From the NCBI GenBank assembly GCA_027484145.1, contig JAIXUH010000030.1, positions 1 through 64,000 on the forward strand: a DNA stretch of 64,000 nt, read 5' to 3'. The notes below the pieces were generated by a model, which was not told the DNA's origin, ran no database searches, and saw only the letters and a program-made list of their open reading frames with translations. This document shows positions 19,079-28,700 of the stretch, piece after piece. A program made the position numbers and the translations under genes. Source of the stretch: Rhodobacter sp. (GTDB taxonomy: Bacteria; Pseudomonadota; Alphaproteobacteria; Rhodobacterales; Rhodobacteraceae). Each line of letters opens with the position of its first letter. Position 1 is the stretch's first letter.

Positions 19079-20749
19079 TCAGTGGGCGTGGCCCTTGTCC
19101 CAGTCGGACTGTTTGGGCAGTTGCTCAAACGTGTGTTCCGGCGGGGGCGAAGGCAGGGTCCATTCCAGCGTGTCGGCGTATTCGTTCCAGTAGTTGTTCT
19201 CGGTCACGCGGGCGCCGAAACGCAGCGTGTAGAAGATGATCCCGAGGAAGAAGATGAACGACGCGAAGGACAGGAAAGCACCGATCGACGAGAACCAGTT
19301 CCAGTAGGCGAACGCCTCCGGATAGTCGATGTAGCGGCGCGGCATGCCCTGACGACCAAGGAAGTGCTGCGGGAAGAAGGTCAGGTTCGAGCCGATGAAC
19401 ATCATCCAGAAGTGCAGCTTGCCTGCCCATTCCGGATACTGCCGGCCCGACATCTTGCCGATCCAGAAGTAGATGCCCGCGAAGATGCCGAACACGGCAC
19501 CCAGAGACATAACATAGTGGAAGTGCGCCACGACATAGTAGGTGTCGTGATAGGCGCGGTCGACACCGGCCTGCGACAGCACGATGCCGGTCACACCACC
19601 GACGGTGAACAGGAACAGGAAGCCGAAGGCCCAGAGCATCGGGGTTTTCAACTCGATCGAGCCGCCCCACATGGTGGCAATCCACGAGAAGATCTTGATG
19701 CCGGTGGGCACCGCGATGACCATGGTGGCCAGCATGAAGTAGGACTGCTGGGTCAGCGACATGCCGACGGTGTACATGTGGTGCGCCCAGACGACAAAGC
19801 CCAGAACACCGATGGCAACCATCGCATAGACCATCGGCAGATAGCCGAAGATCGGCTTTTTCGAGAAGGTCGCGATCACCTGGCTGATGATGCCGAAGGC
19901 GGGCAGCACGATGATGTACACCTCGGGGTGGCCGAAGAACCACAGGATGTGCTGATAGAGGATCGGGTCGCCGCCGCCCGAGGGATCAAAGAAGGTGGTC
20001 CCGAAGTTGCGGTCGGTCAGCAGCATGGTGATGGCGCCCGCCAGAACCGGCAGGGCCAGCAGGATCAGCCACGAGGTGACAAAGATCGACCATGCGAACA
20101 GCGGCACCTTGTGCATCGTCATGCCCGGCGCGCGCATGTTCAGGAAGGTGGTGATCATGTTGATGGCGCCAAGAATCGACGAGGCACCCGACAGGTGCAC
20201 GGCGAAGATTGCAAGGTCCATCGAATAGCCGCCCTCGGTGGTCGACAGCGGCGGATACAGCACCCAGCCTACGCCCGAGCCCAACTGGTCATTGCCGCCC
20301 GGCGAGAACACCGACGCGATGGCGAGCGAGGTTCCGGCAACGAACATCCAGTAGGACAGGTTGTTCATCCGCGGGAACGCCATATCCGGCGCGCCGATCT
20401 GCAACGGCATGAAATAGTTGCCAAAACCGCCGAACAGCGCCGGGATGACCACGAAGAACATCATCAGGATGCCGTGGCCGGTGATCAGCACGTTCCACAA
20501 GTGGCCGTTGGGCGTGCACTGGTCGGTGGTGGTGGCCACCAGACGGGCCCCTTCGGCGCACATATACTGCACGCCCGGTTCCATCAGTTCCATCCGCATG
20601 TAGACGGTAAAGATGACCGAGATCAGGCCGACAAAACCCCCGGTAAAGAGGTAAAGGATCCCGATATCTTTGTGGTTCGTCGACATGAACCAGCGGGTAA
20701 AGAACCCACGCTGGTCGTGGTCGTGGCCATGGATGGCTGCGTCCGCCAT
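19079..20749 (-). CDS. ctaD: Cytochrome c oxidase subunit I (aa3 type)
   Basis: A 556-residue polytopic membrane protein carrying heme a, heme a3 and CuB; the catalytic proton-pumping subunit of the terminal oxidase. Signature segments are [15 protein letters not shown] at the N-terminus, [18 protein letters not shown] with the CuB His and cross-linked Tyr, [10 protein letters not shown] (CuB His pair) and [13 protein letters not shown] (heme a/a3 His). Start ATG at 20749 gives the normal length; in-frame sequence further upstream has no coding character. It stands alone here, with the other subunits elsewhere, as is common in Rhodobacterales. A perfect FNR-type box lies 138 bp upstream. Confidence 0.97.
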   Translation of the reverse strand: MADAAIHGHDHDQRGFFTRWFMSTNHKDIGILYLFTGGFVGLISVIFTVYMRMELMEPGVQYMCAEGARLVATTTDQCTPNGHLWNVLITGHGILMMFFVVIPALFGGFGNYFMPLQIGAPDMAFPRMNNLSYWMFVAGTSLAIASVFSPGGNDQLGSGVGWVLYPPLSTTEGGYSMDLAIFAVHLSGASSILGAINMITTFLNMRAPGMTMHKVPLFAWSIFVTSWLILLALPVLAGAITMLLTDRNFGTTFFDPSGGGDPILYQHILWFFGHPEVYIIVLPAFGIISQVIATFSKKPIFGYLPMVYAMVAIGVLGFVVWAHHMYTVGMSLTQQSYFMLATMVIAVPTGIKIFSWIATMWGGSIELKTPMLWAFGFLFLFTVGGVTGIVLSQAGVDRAYHDTYYVVAHFHYVMSLGAVFGIFAGIYFWIGKMSGRQYPEWAGKLHFWMMFIGSNLTFFPQHFLGRQGMPRRYIDYPEAFAYWNWFSSIGAFLSFASFIFFLGIIFYTLRFGARVTENNYWNEYADTLEWTLPSPPPEHTFEQLPKQSDWDKGHAH

Positions 20750-21071
20750 TGGCGTCTCCCGTTTTTCTTGTTGCCGCCAGGTGGTTTGCCACCCGGTATG
20801 TTCCCTTTTCCTCCGGTCTCCGCAGAACGGAGTCGGGGCGATGGCTATGGAAATAGCCCAGTGAGGACAAAGGGGCAACGGCGGAAATTGATCCAGATCA
20901 AGCGCAAACGTCGCAGGGTCTTGCATCCGGGCCATGCGATACGGGGTGAGGCGGGGCCTGTTCGGGTGGCGTTTGGCCCGAAAGCTGTGGAGGAAGCGCC
21001 GTGCGGGCTGGCCAGACGGCTGCGGATGCGGCAAAAGTCGGCACAACGGCGGGCAGTCAGGGGAGGCGGGC
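20750..21071. other. Divergent promoter region, ctaD / AGE epimerase
   Basis: A 322-bp gene-free region between divergent starts. Besides the FNR-type box it shows no repeat or hairpin of note. An open frame extends the epimerase upstream but lacks a ribosome site and the extension is not typical of the family. Confidence 0.5.
20888..20901. promoter_or_regulatory. FNR/FnrL-type box
   Basis: TTGATCCAGATCAA matches the TTGAT-N4-ATCAA consensus of FNR/CRP-family oxygen regulators exactly. It lies 138 bp upstream of the ctaD ATG and 170 bp upstream of the epimerase ATG. In Rhodobacter relatives FnrL is the oxygen-responsive member of this family, so oxygen control of the aa3 oxidase is the natural reading (inference). 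Confidence 0.65.
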
Positions 21072-22346
21072 ATGGGGCATTTCGGCGGGGGTTGGGTTGG
21101 CGGCAGCGGCACGCGGTTCGTGGCGCGCCCGGCGCACCGGCTTTGGTTGCTGGGGCAGGCGCAGGACCTGTTCGGGTTTTTCCAGCGCAATGCGCTGAAC
21201 CCCAAGGGCGGGTTTTACACGCTGTCGGATGACGGAACACCCAACCCGCCGCAGGCCGGGCATGATGGGCCGGAGCAGCAGATCCATGAATGCACGCGGA
21301 TGGTGCATTGCTTTGCCATCGCGCATCTGTTGGGTCTGCCGGGGGCGGACAGGTTTGTCGATCAGGGGATGAGGCAGATCTGGGGGCGCTTTCGCGATGT
21401 GCGCCATGGCGGGTATGTCTGGGGCGTGGATGACAGCGGCACCACCAATCCGACCAAGCAGGCTTATGGTCATGCTTTTGTGTTGCTGGCCGCGTCCTCG
21501 GCCAAGGTGGTGGGCCACCCCGATGCCGACCGGTTGCTGGGCGATATCACCGAGGTGTTGCTGACCCGGTTCTGGGACGCAAAGGCCGGGGCCACGACCG
21601 AGGAATATGCCGCTGACTGGTCGCCTTTGGGCGATTATCGCGGCCAGAATTCCAACATGCACCTGACCGAGGCGCTGATGGCGGCGTTTGAGGCGACGGG
21701 GCGGGCGGATTATCTGGCGATGGCCGAAAGCATCGCAAACCTAATCATCAACTGCCATGCCCGCGCCGAAAACTGGCGCGTGGCCGAGCATTTTGACAGC
21801 CAGTGGAACGTGGACCGCGACTATGCCGGGGACCCGATGTTCCGCCCGCGTGGCACCACGCCGGGGCATGCGCTGGAATGGTCGCGCCTGCTGTTGCAGT
21901 TGTGGGAACTGGGTAGGCGGCAACATGGCTGGATGCTGGAGGCCGCGCAGGAGCTGTTCCTGAAAACGGTGCAGATCGGCTGGGACAAGGCTGCGGGTGG
22001 GTTCTTCTATACGCTGGGCTGGGACGACAAGCCCGATCAGGCCGACCGGTTCTGGTGGCCCTGTGCCGAAGGAATCGGGGCGGCGGCCTGCCTTGGCGCG
22101 GTGACGGGTGATGCGCGCTATGAGGACTGGTATCGGCGCATCTGGGGCTTTGCCGATGCCCACCTGATTGACCGCCAGAATGGCGGCTGGTTTCCGGAAC
22201 TGGGGCCGGACCTGGCACCCCTGTCACGGGTGTTTCATGGCCGGCCTGACCTTTACCATGCCGTGCAGGCCTGCCTGATCCCGCTGGTGCCCGCCGATGG
22301 CAGCGTGACAAAAGGGTTGGCCGCGCGGGGGCTGAGCCTGACCTGA
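21072..22346 (+). CDS. AGE family epimerase/isomerase
   Basis: A 424-residue (alpha/alpha)6-barrel protein of the N-acylglucosamine 2-epimerase/mannose isomerase superfamily. Indicative segments are [77 protein letters not shown] and KADLYHA-like [10 protein letters not shown] at the C-terminus, carrying the conserved catalytic His residues. It most likely interconverts aldose/ketose sugars such as mannose and fructose. The ATG at 21072 follows GGGAGGCGGG. It is divergent from ctaD. Confidence 0.83.
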   Translation: MGHFGGGWVGGSGTRFVARPAHRLWLLGQAQDLFGFFQRNALNPKGGFYTLSDDGTPNPPQAGHDGPEQQIHECTRMVHCFAIAHLLGLPGADRFVDQGMRQIWGRFRDVRHGGYVWGVDDSGTTNPTKQAYGHAFVLLAASSAKVVGHPDADRLLGDITEVLLTRFWDAKAGATTEEYAADWSPLGDYRGQNSNMHLTEALMAAFEATGRADYLAMAESIANLIINCHARAENWRVAEHFDSQWNVDRDYAGDPMFRPRGTTPGHALEWSRLLLQLWELGRRQHGWMLEAAQELFLKTVQIGWDKAAGGFFYTLGWDDKPDQADRFWWPCAEGIGAAACLGAVTGDARYEDWYRRIWGFADAHLIDRQNGGWFPELGPDLAPLSRVFHGRPDLYHAVQACLIPLVPADGSVTKGLAARGLSLT

Positions 22347-22354
22347 GCGCGTGT

Positions 22355-22375
22355 GCAGGGGGGCAGGCCCCCTGC
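22355..22375. terminator. Bidirectional hairpin between convergent genes
   Basis: GCAGGGGG, loop GCAGG, CCCCCTGC: an 8-bp perfect stem between the convergent epimerase and cytochrome c genes. There is no T-tract on either side, so terminator activity is only probable. Confidence 0.4.
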
Positions 22376-22383
22376 GCAACGGT

Positions 22384-22794
22384 TCACTGCGCCGGTTTGA
22401 CGGAGGCGAGATAGGCCGCCACGTCTGCCCCTTTGCTTTTCAGCTTGAAGCTCATCTTCGACTTGGCCTTGTCGTTGCCCGTGTTGGCCCTTAGCCATGC
22501 GGTCGGGTCGGCGATGTATTCGGCCAAGGATGCCTCGTCCCACACCCGGCCATCCTTGCCTGCGGCCACCAGATCGTCGCCATAGGCGTAACCTTCCAGC
22601 GCACCGATCTGCCGCCCGATCACGCCGTAAAGGTTCGGCGCGGTCTTGCCGCCCTTTTGAATCTCGGTGCCCGCATCATCGATGATGGCATGGCAGGCTT
22701 TGCACTTTTTGAACTCGGCCTCGCCCACAGCGGCGTCACCGGCAAAAGCCGGGGCGGCCAGAAGCGTGGCGATGGCGATCAGGGCGTATTTCAT
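22384..22794 (-). CDS. Class I c-type cytochrome (c2/c550-like)
   Basis: A 136-residue periplasmic electron carrier. A signal peptide (MKYALIAIATLLAAPAFA) is followed by the CKACH heme-binding motif at residues 31-35 and the axial Met in KSKMSFKLKS near residue 112. PNLYGVIGRQIGALEGYAYG is the typical cytochrome c2 loop. It may shuttle electrons from bc1 to the oxidase. Start ATG at 22794 chosen over an upstream frame because it gives the signal peptide. Confidence 0.9.
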   Translation of the reverse strand: MKYALIAIATLLAAPAFAGDAAVGEAEFKKCKACHAIIDDAGTEIQKGGKTAPNLYGVIGRQIGALEGYAYGDDLVAAGKDGRVWDEASLAEYIADPTAWLRANTGNDKAKSKMSFKLKSKGADVAAYLASVKPAQ

Positions 22795-22878
22795 GACTCT
22801 GTCCTGTGGCAATTGCGAAACCCCACGGGTGATGCCGCGTCATGGCCTGCGGTGCAAGCTGGAGAAAGGTCGCATGGA

Positions 22879-23574
22879 TCAGACCGCGCAGGTGGGGCTA
22901 TCGATGCCGCTGGGGGCAAGTCCGCCATCGGGGAAAAAGCGCGGGAAGGTCGCCATAAGGGCGGCGTCCAGATCGGCGAGTGTGACCGGAAGGCCGAGGT
23001 CGACAAGGCTGGTCACGCCATGGTCGCGGATGCCGCAGGGCACAATGCCGGAAAAATGCGACAGGTCCGGTTCCACGTTGATCGAGATGCCGTGAAAGCT
23101 GACCCAGCGGCGCAGCTTGACGCCGATGGCGGCGATCTTGTCCTCGGCCGGGGTGCCGTCGGCATTGGCGGGGCGGTCGGGGCGCACGACCCAGACGCCG
23201 ACACGGCCGGGGCGGATTTCGCCGCGCACGTTGAATTCGGCCAAGGCGGCGATGGCCCAGTTTTCCATGGCGCGCACAAAGCAATGCACGTCGCGGCCCC
23301 GTGCGCCGACGTTCAGCATGCAGTAGATCACCCGCTGGCCCGGCCCGTGATAGGTGTATTGCCCGCCACGCCCCACGTCGAACACGGGAAAGCGGTCTGG
23401 CTGGGTCAGATCCTGGGCCTTGGCGCTGGTGCCTGCGGTGTAAAGGGGCGGATGCTCCAAGAGCCAGATCGCCTCGTCCGCGGTGCCTGCGGCGATGGCG
23501 GCCGCACGGTCCTCCATCGCGGCCAAGGTGGCGCGATAGTCGGACAGACCGGGAAGATGGCGCCATTCGGGCAT
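22879..23574 (-). CDS. lipB: Octanoyl-[acyl-carrier-protein]:protein octanoyltransferase
   Basis: A 231-residue enzyme that transfers octanoate from ACP to lipoyl domains in lipoate synthesis. Visible are [13 protein letters not shown], the [12 protein letters not shown] motif, the catalytic Lys in [21 protein letters not shown] and the catalytic Cys in SGIVPCGI. Length is normal. A single gene between cytochrome c and a divergent peptidoglycan-binding protein. Confidence 0.95.
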   Translation of the reverse strand: MPEWRHLPGLSDYRATLAAMEDRAAAIAAGTADEAIWLLEHPPLYTAGTSAKAQDLTQPDRFPVFDVGRGGQYTYHGPGQRVIYCMLNVGARGRDVHCFVRAMENWAIAALAEFNVRGEIRPGRVGVWVVRPDRPANADGTPAEDKIAAIGVKLRRWVSFHGISINVEPDLSHFSGIVPCGIRDHGVTSLVDLGLPVTLADLDAALMATFPRFFPDGGLAPSGIDSPTCAV

Positions 23575-23673
23575 GGTTTGCGGCCTTTGGTCAGGAATTT
23601 GCCACTGGTCAAGTCACGGGTTCGTGTTAGGCTGCGGTTGTATTTTATGCCCTCCACCCGCAGGAGACTTGTG

Positions 23674-25269
23674 ATGAAATTGAAAGCAATTGCAACAGTC
23701 GGCATCATTGCCAGCCTTTCGTTTGCCCCCGCCCAGCCCGCGCAGGCCGATGCGGGCGATGCGATTGCCGGGGCGCTGATCGGTGGCCTGATCGGCCATG
23801 CCATCGCCAAGGATCAGCAAAAGCGCCGCTCACAGGGCACGACGCAGCGGCGGTCGACCAAATCGAAGTCACCGGGCATTTCATCGGCACAGCGCGAACA
23901 GAACCGCGAAGTGCAGACGGCGCTGAACATGTTCGGCTTTCCGGTTGGCACGCCGGATGGTGCGATCGGGCCAAAAAGCCGGGCCGCGATTTCGGCGTAT
24001 CAGGCCACCATCGGCTATCCGCCGACGGGGCAGTTGACAGATTATGAGCGCACCTTGCTGGTCACCACCTATCACCGTGCGGTGGCCGGGGGGCCGGTGG
24101 TTGCGCAGACGGTGGCGACGCATCCCTTGGGGATGAAGGGCATGCTGCTGGTGCAGCGCGACGAAATGGCTGGTGTGACCGTGGCGCAGCCGGTGCAGCC
24201 GGTGATGCCGCAGTTGGTGGCGCCGGTGGCCACGGCGCCGCAGCCGCAACTGGTGGTGACGCCCGCGCCCCTGGCCCCGGCCCCCACGCGCGGCGGCGCT
24301 GTGGCTGCGGCGGCTGGCACGGTTGCGGCACTGCCCGCCCTGATGCCCGAGGCCGCGCCGGCCGAAACGGTGGCGGCCGAGCCGGCCTTGCCCTCGTTCA
24401 TGGGGACAGGCGTGGCGACGGTGTCGCTGGCCAGCCATTGCAACAAGATCAGCCTGATGACCAATACCAACGGCGGCTATGTGACGGCGGCCACCATGAC
24501 CGATGCCACCTTTGCGTTGGGCGAGCAGTTCTGCCTTGCGCGGACCTATGCCATGGCGACGGGCGAGGAACTGGCGGCCAAGGTGGCCGGGTTTACCCCC
24601 GAACAGATTGCCCAGCAATGCGCGGCCTTTGGTCCGGTTCTGGCCAGCCATGTCGCGGCCCTGTCCGAACAGCCGCGCGATGCTGTGGTGACGGCAGTGC
24701 AGGGATTTGTCGGGACATCCGGCATGTCACCGGCGCAACTGGCGGGCACAGCAAAGGTTTGCCTTGGCGTTGGCTATACGACCGATGCGATGGATGTTGC
24801 CGTCGGCTCGGCCCTGCTGCTGACAGCTTTGGGCGAGGCGGGTTACAGCGAATTGCTGGGCCATCACCTGAGCCAGGGCTTTGGCGCGACGGTGCGGCCC
24901 GATCTGGCACTGGACTGGTATCAGATGGGGCTGGATGCGATGGGCGGGGGCAAGGCCGTGTTTGCGCCGGGTCTGACAGACCGCCCGGATGTGATTCGCA
25001 AGGCGGCCTTCACCATTGCCGGGCGCGCCGGAGAGTTGGCCCCCTTGGCGGTGTCGCTGCCGCAGTTCGCGATTGCTGATCCTGCGGCCCCGGCCCCGTC
25101 CGAGGCGGTGCCGCAAGAGGTGGCCGCAGCACCCGCCGTGCTGCCCGCGGTGACGGCCCCGGCTGCCGCTGTCGCAGCGGCGGATCCGGCCGCGTCGGCA
25201 CAGGCCGCAGCGGGCGCGCGGGCCGTGATGTCGGCGGCGCGGCTGCCGTTCCTGCTGCTGGGGCAGTGA
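23674..25269 (+). CDS. Exported peptidoglycan-binding domain protein
   Basis: A 531-residue protein. It has a signal peptide (MKLKAIATVGIIASL..., cleavage near AQPAQA), a glycine-zipper-like GDAIAGALIGGLIGHAIA, then a PG_binding_1 domain at about residues 75-125 (VQTALNMFGFPVGTPDGAIGPKSRAAISAYQ). A long Pro/Ala/Val linker follows, then a C-terminal domain of unknown type with a few cysteines and another Ala/Pro-rich tail. ATG at 23674 follows AGGAGACTTGTG. Likely periplasmic or wall-associated; no enzymatic motif seen. Confidence 0.75.
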   Translation: MKLKAIATVGIIASLSFAPAQPAQADAGDAIAGALIGGLIGHAIAKDQQKRRSQGTTQRRSTKSKSPGISSAQREQNREVQTALNMFGFPVGTPDGAIGPKSRAAISAYQATIGYPPTGQLTDYERTLLVTTYHRAVAGGPVVAQTVATHPLGMKGMLLVQRDEMAGVTVAQPVQPVMPQLVAPVATAPQPQLVVTPAPLAPAPTRGGAVAAAAGTVAALPALMPEAAPAETVAAEPALPSFMGTGVATVSLASHCNKISLMTNTNGGYVTAATMTDATFALGEQFCLARTYAMATGEELAAKVAGFTPEQIAQQCAAFGPVLASHVAALSEQPRDAVVTAVQGFVGTSGMSPAQLAGTAKVCLGVGYTTDAMDVAVGSALLLTALGEAGYSELLGHHLSQGFGATVRPDLALDWYQMGLDAMGGGKAVFAPGLTDRPDVIRKAAFTIAGRAGELAPLAVSLPQFAIADPAAPAPSEAVPQEVAAAPAVLPAVTAPAAAVAAADPAASAQAAAGARAVMSAARLPFLLLGQ

Positions 25270-25371
25270 CCCCGGCCGCTGTGGAATGGTCCGGCGGCAA
25301 GGGGGGCCGAAAAATCCCCCTTTCCTTCGCCGGTCGGCTTCGCTAAAAGCCCGCCATCCAAGGCGTGACAT

Positions 25372-25458
25372 GCGGATGTGGCGGAATTGGTAGACGCGCA
25401 GCGTTGAGGTCGCTGTTCCTTAACCGGAGTGAAAGTTCGAGTCTTTTCATCCGCACCA
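25372..25458 (+). tRNA. tRNA-Leu (GAG)
   Basis: An 87-nt cloverleaf with acceptor GCGGATG/CATCCGC, anticodon stem CAGCG/CGCTG enclosing loop TTGAGGT, a long class II variable arm, a GTTCGAG T-loop, and encoded CCA. Anticodon GAG at 25406-25408 reads CUC and CUU. Confidence 0.95.
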
Positions 25459-25479
25459 CGACTTTGGGTCGTCGATCAA

Positions 25480-25506
25480 GGGGCGTCCTGCGAAAGCGGG
25501 CGCCCC
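25480..25506 (+). terminator. Terminator after tRNA-Leu
   Basis: GGGGCGTCC pairs with GGGCGCCCC around a GC-GAAA-GC tetraloop top, followed by TTTCGC. It begins 21 nt after the tRNA 3' end. Confidence 0.65.
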
Positions 25507-25735
25507 TTTCGCGTTGGGCGGCAAGCGATACATCCGAAAGAACGCCATACCGCTGGAAAACGCACGGGTTCATCTTTCTGTCCTTAACTCAGTCTTAGCC
25601 GATCCGTTTTAGGATAAGCAGGTCTGCCGAAATGGCGGGGCTGGTTTCCCTGAATGGGGGCGGACTCTGTCGTTGGGGCAGGCCAATCTGATTGGCCAGA
25701 CGACTGATGTCCGCCGGATATGTGGTGGGCGCAGG

Positions 25736-28700
25736 ATGGCGACGTATAACGGTACCATATTCAACGACTCGCAGACCGGCACCACGTCGGCTGATGATTT
25801 TTATGCTGGTTTTGGCAACGATACCGTTAACGCGAACGCCGGAAACGACACCGTTTTTGCCGGGGACGGCCAAGATGTTGTGTTTGGTGGGGCCGGCCTA
25901 GACACGATCTATGGCGGCAACAACGAAGACTCCCTTCAGGGCAACGACGACGCCGACCTTGTCGACGGTGGCGCGGGCAGTGACACGCTGGACGGCAACG
26001 CCGGCAATGACACGCTGATCGGCGGCAGTGGCTATGACATTTTCTATGGAGGTGACGGCAATGACAGCCTTGTCGGCGCGGACGACACCTATGATGATTT
26101 CTATGGCGGTGCCGGGAACGACACGATTCAGGCCGGGAACGCCGGGGACGACTGGGCGTGGGGACAAGACGGCAACGACTCGATTTCCATGGGCGCGGGC
26201 AATGACCTTGCCTATGGCGGGACGGGCAACGACACCCTGAACGGTCAGGACGGCAACGACACGCTGGACGGCGGCACCGGGACCGATCTGATTTTTGGCG
26301 GCAACGGGATTGACCTGCTGAGCGGCGGCGCTGGCAGTGACACCATTGACGGCGGCGCGGATGCCGACTCGATCTTTGGTGCGACGGGCGCAGACTCGCT
26401 GGTCGGCGGCACCGGGAACGATGTGGTTCATGGTGACTATATCGTCGGGATTCCGTTGACCAACGTTCCTTCGGGCGCGAATGGGGCGGCGGCGTCTTGG
26501 ACGGTGGTCAACAGCAGCACGACCCCGGTCGATATCTACTGGATCAACACATCCGGCACCCCTGTGTTGATAACCACAGTCGCGGCAGGGGCGACATCTG
26601 TTGTGTCAACCTGGGAGAACCAGAACTTTGCCATCTATGAGGGTGGCACGACGAATATTGTCGATATTGTGCTGGGGCCTGCCACATCGACCTATACGGT
26701 TGACCCTACCTTCAACGACACTCTGAGCGGTGGCGACGGGGCTGACCAGATCCGGGGCGAGCTGGGCAATGACCTGATCTATGGCGGCAACGACAACGAC
26801 TCGATCTATGGCGCGGTCGGCAATGACACCGCGTTCGGCGGTCTGGGCAACGACTACGTCGAGATGGGCGACGGCAACGACAGCTTTGGCAACTTCAACG
26901 ACGACGGTGGTAACGACACGATCTTTGGTGGCGTCGGCAACGACTACATCATCTCGGGCGGCAATGACGACATGGTCTATGGCGGCACCGGGGATGACAC
27001 GCTGTCGGCTGGCGAAGGCAGCGACAGCATCTATGGCGGTGATGGCAACGATGCCTTCAGCGTCACCGACGACCACCAGTATGACTACATCGAAGGCGGC
27101 GCGAACTGGGACAGCATCTATTTCGCAAACTGGATCGGCACACAGGGGGTGACGGTTACCTTTACGGGAACCGACGTCGGCACCTATGATTTTGTCGGCA
27201 CCGCAGGCTATGGCAACTTTACCCAGATGGAAGCCATCGGCGGCACCGAATACGCCGATACGCTGGATGGCAGCCTCGATACCAATGGTATGGGCCTTTA
27301 TGCCTATGGCGGCGCCGACATGGTTGTGGGCGGCGGCGGTGCAAACTGGCTGTATGGCGGCGAGGGCAACGATACGCTGTCTGGCGGGGCCGGGTCCGAC
27401 ACGGTGCAAGGTGACGGCGGCAACGATTCGATCATTGGCGGCAGTGGCGACGACAGCGTGACGGGTGGTGATGGCGATGACATCATCGACGGACGGCAGG
27501 CCACATCCAACACGCAGCAACTGACCAACGGCAGCTTTAGCGGCGGCAATACCGGATGGACCGAAACCGGCAACGGCCTTTTTAGCGGCAGTGTCTATCT
27601 GTTTGATGCCACGGGCACCGGCACGCTGACCCATACGGCAACGCTGACTGGGTTGCAGAACGGTCCGGGGACGGGCGGCGCACGGATTTCGTTCGATCTG
27701 GCATGGAGCGATCCGACGCCTGCGTCAACCGCAGGTTCGACAACGGTCGAGGTGCGGATTAACGGCGTCACCTATGCCACAATCACCACGCCGAACGGTG
27801 ACGGCACGCAAGCGACGATCACCTATTCCAACGGCGCCAGCGGGCCGCTGACGTTGGTTGGCGAAACGAACGCTTATAGCGGCGCGACCACGAACATCAT
27901 GATCACGCTGCCCACATCCGTTCCGGATTCGGGCACGCTGACTTTCTTTACCAATGCGGTGGGCAGCGACGATGTGGCGCTGTCGAATTTCACCGTGGTG
28001 ACCGAGGTTGCGGGCACCAGCGGCAACGACACCTTCTCGGGCGGGCTTGGCGCGGACACGATCACGGGCGGCGACGGGACAGATCTGTTGTCAGGCGATG
28101 ATGGCAATGACTCGATCGAGGGCGATGCCGACAGCGACACCATCTATGGTGGTCTGGGTGATGACGCCATTTTGGGCGGCACGGGCAACGACTCGCTGTT
28201 TGGTGATGGCGGCAACGACAACATCCAGTTTGGCACCGGCAACGACACCGTTTTTGGTGGCGATGGCAACGATGCGATCGACGATGTGTTCGTCACCTAT
28301 GAGATGGGCAATACGCTGATCTATGGGGGTGCCGGGCTCGATACGATCTGGCATGGCGGCGGTGACGACACAGTCTTTGGTGGCGATGGCAACGACTATA
28401 TCGACGATCATTCGGGCAGCGTCGATCCGACCGGAAATTCGTCGCTGTCGGGCGATGCGGGCGATGACACGATCTGGGCGGGTCTGGGTCAGGACACGCT
28501 GGTTGGTGGCGCGGGCAATGACGCGCTGTACGGGCAAGACGACAACGACCTGTTCATCTTTTCCAACGATTACGGCATCGACACGGTCTATGGTGGCACC
28601 GGCTATGACGTGCTGGATTTCACCGCCGTAACCGGGCCTGTCAGCGGCACCATCAATTTCTTCGAGGTCGAGGAAATCCGCGCCGGCAGCCTTGGCGAAA

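Noticed and set aside
20934-21071. Longer N-terminus for the AGE epimerase
   Set aside because: No ribosome site, covers the promoter region, and the ATG at 21072 has GGGAGG.
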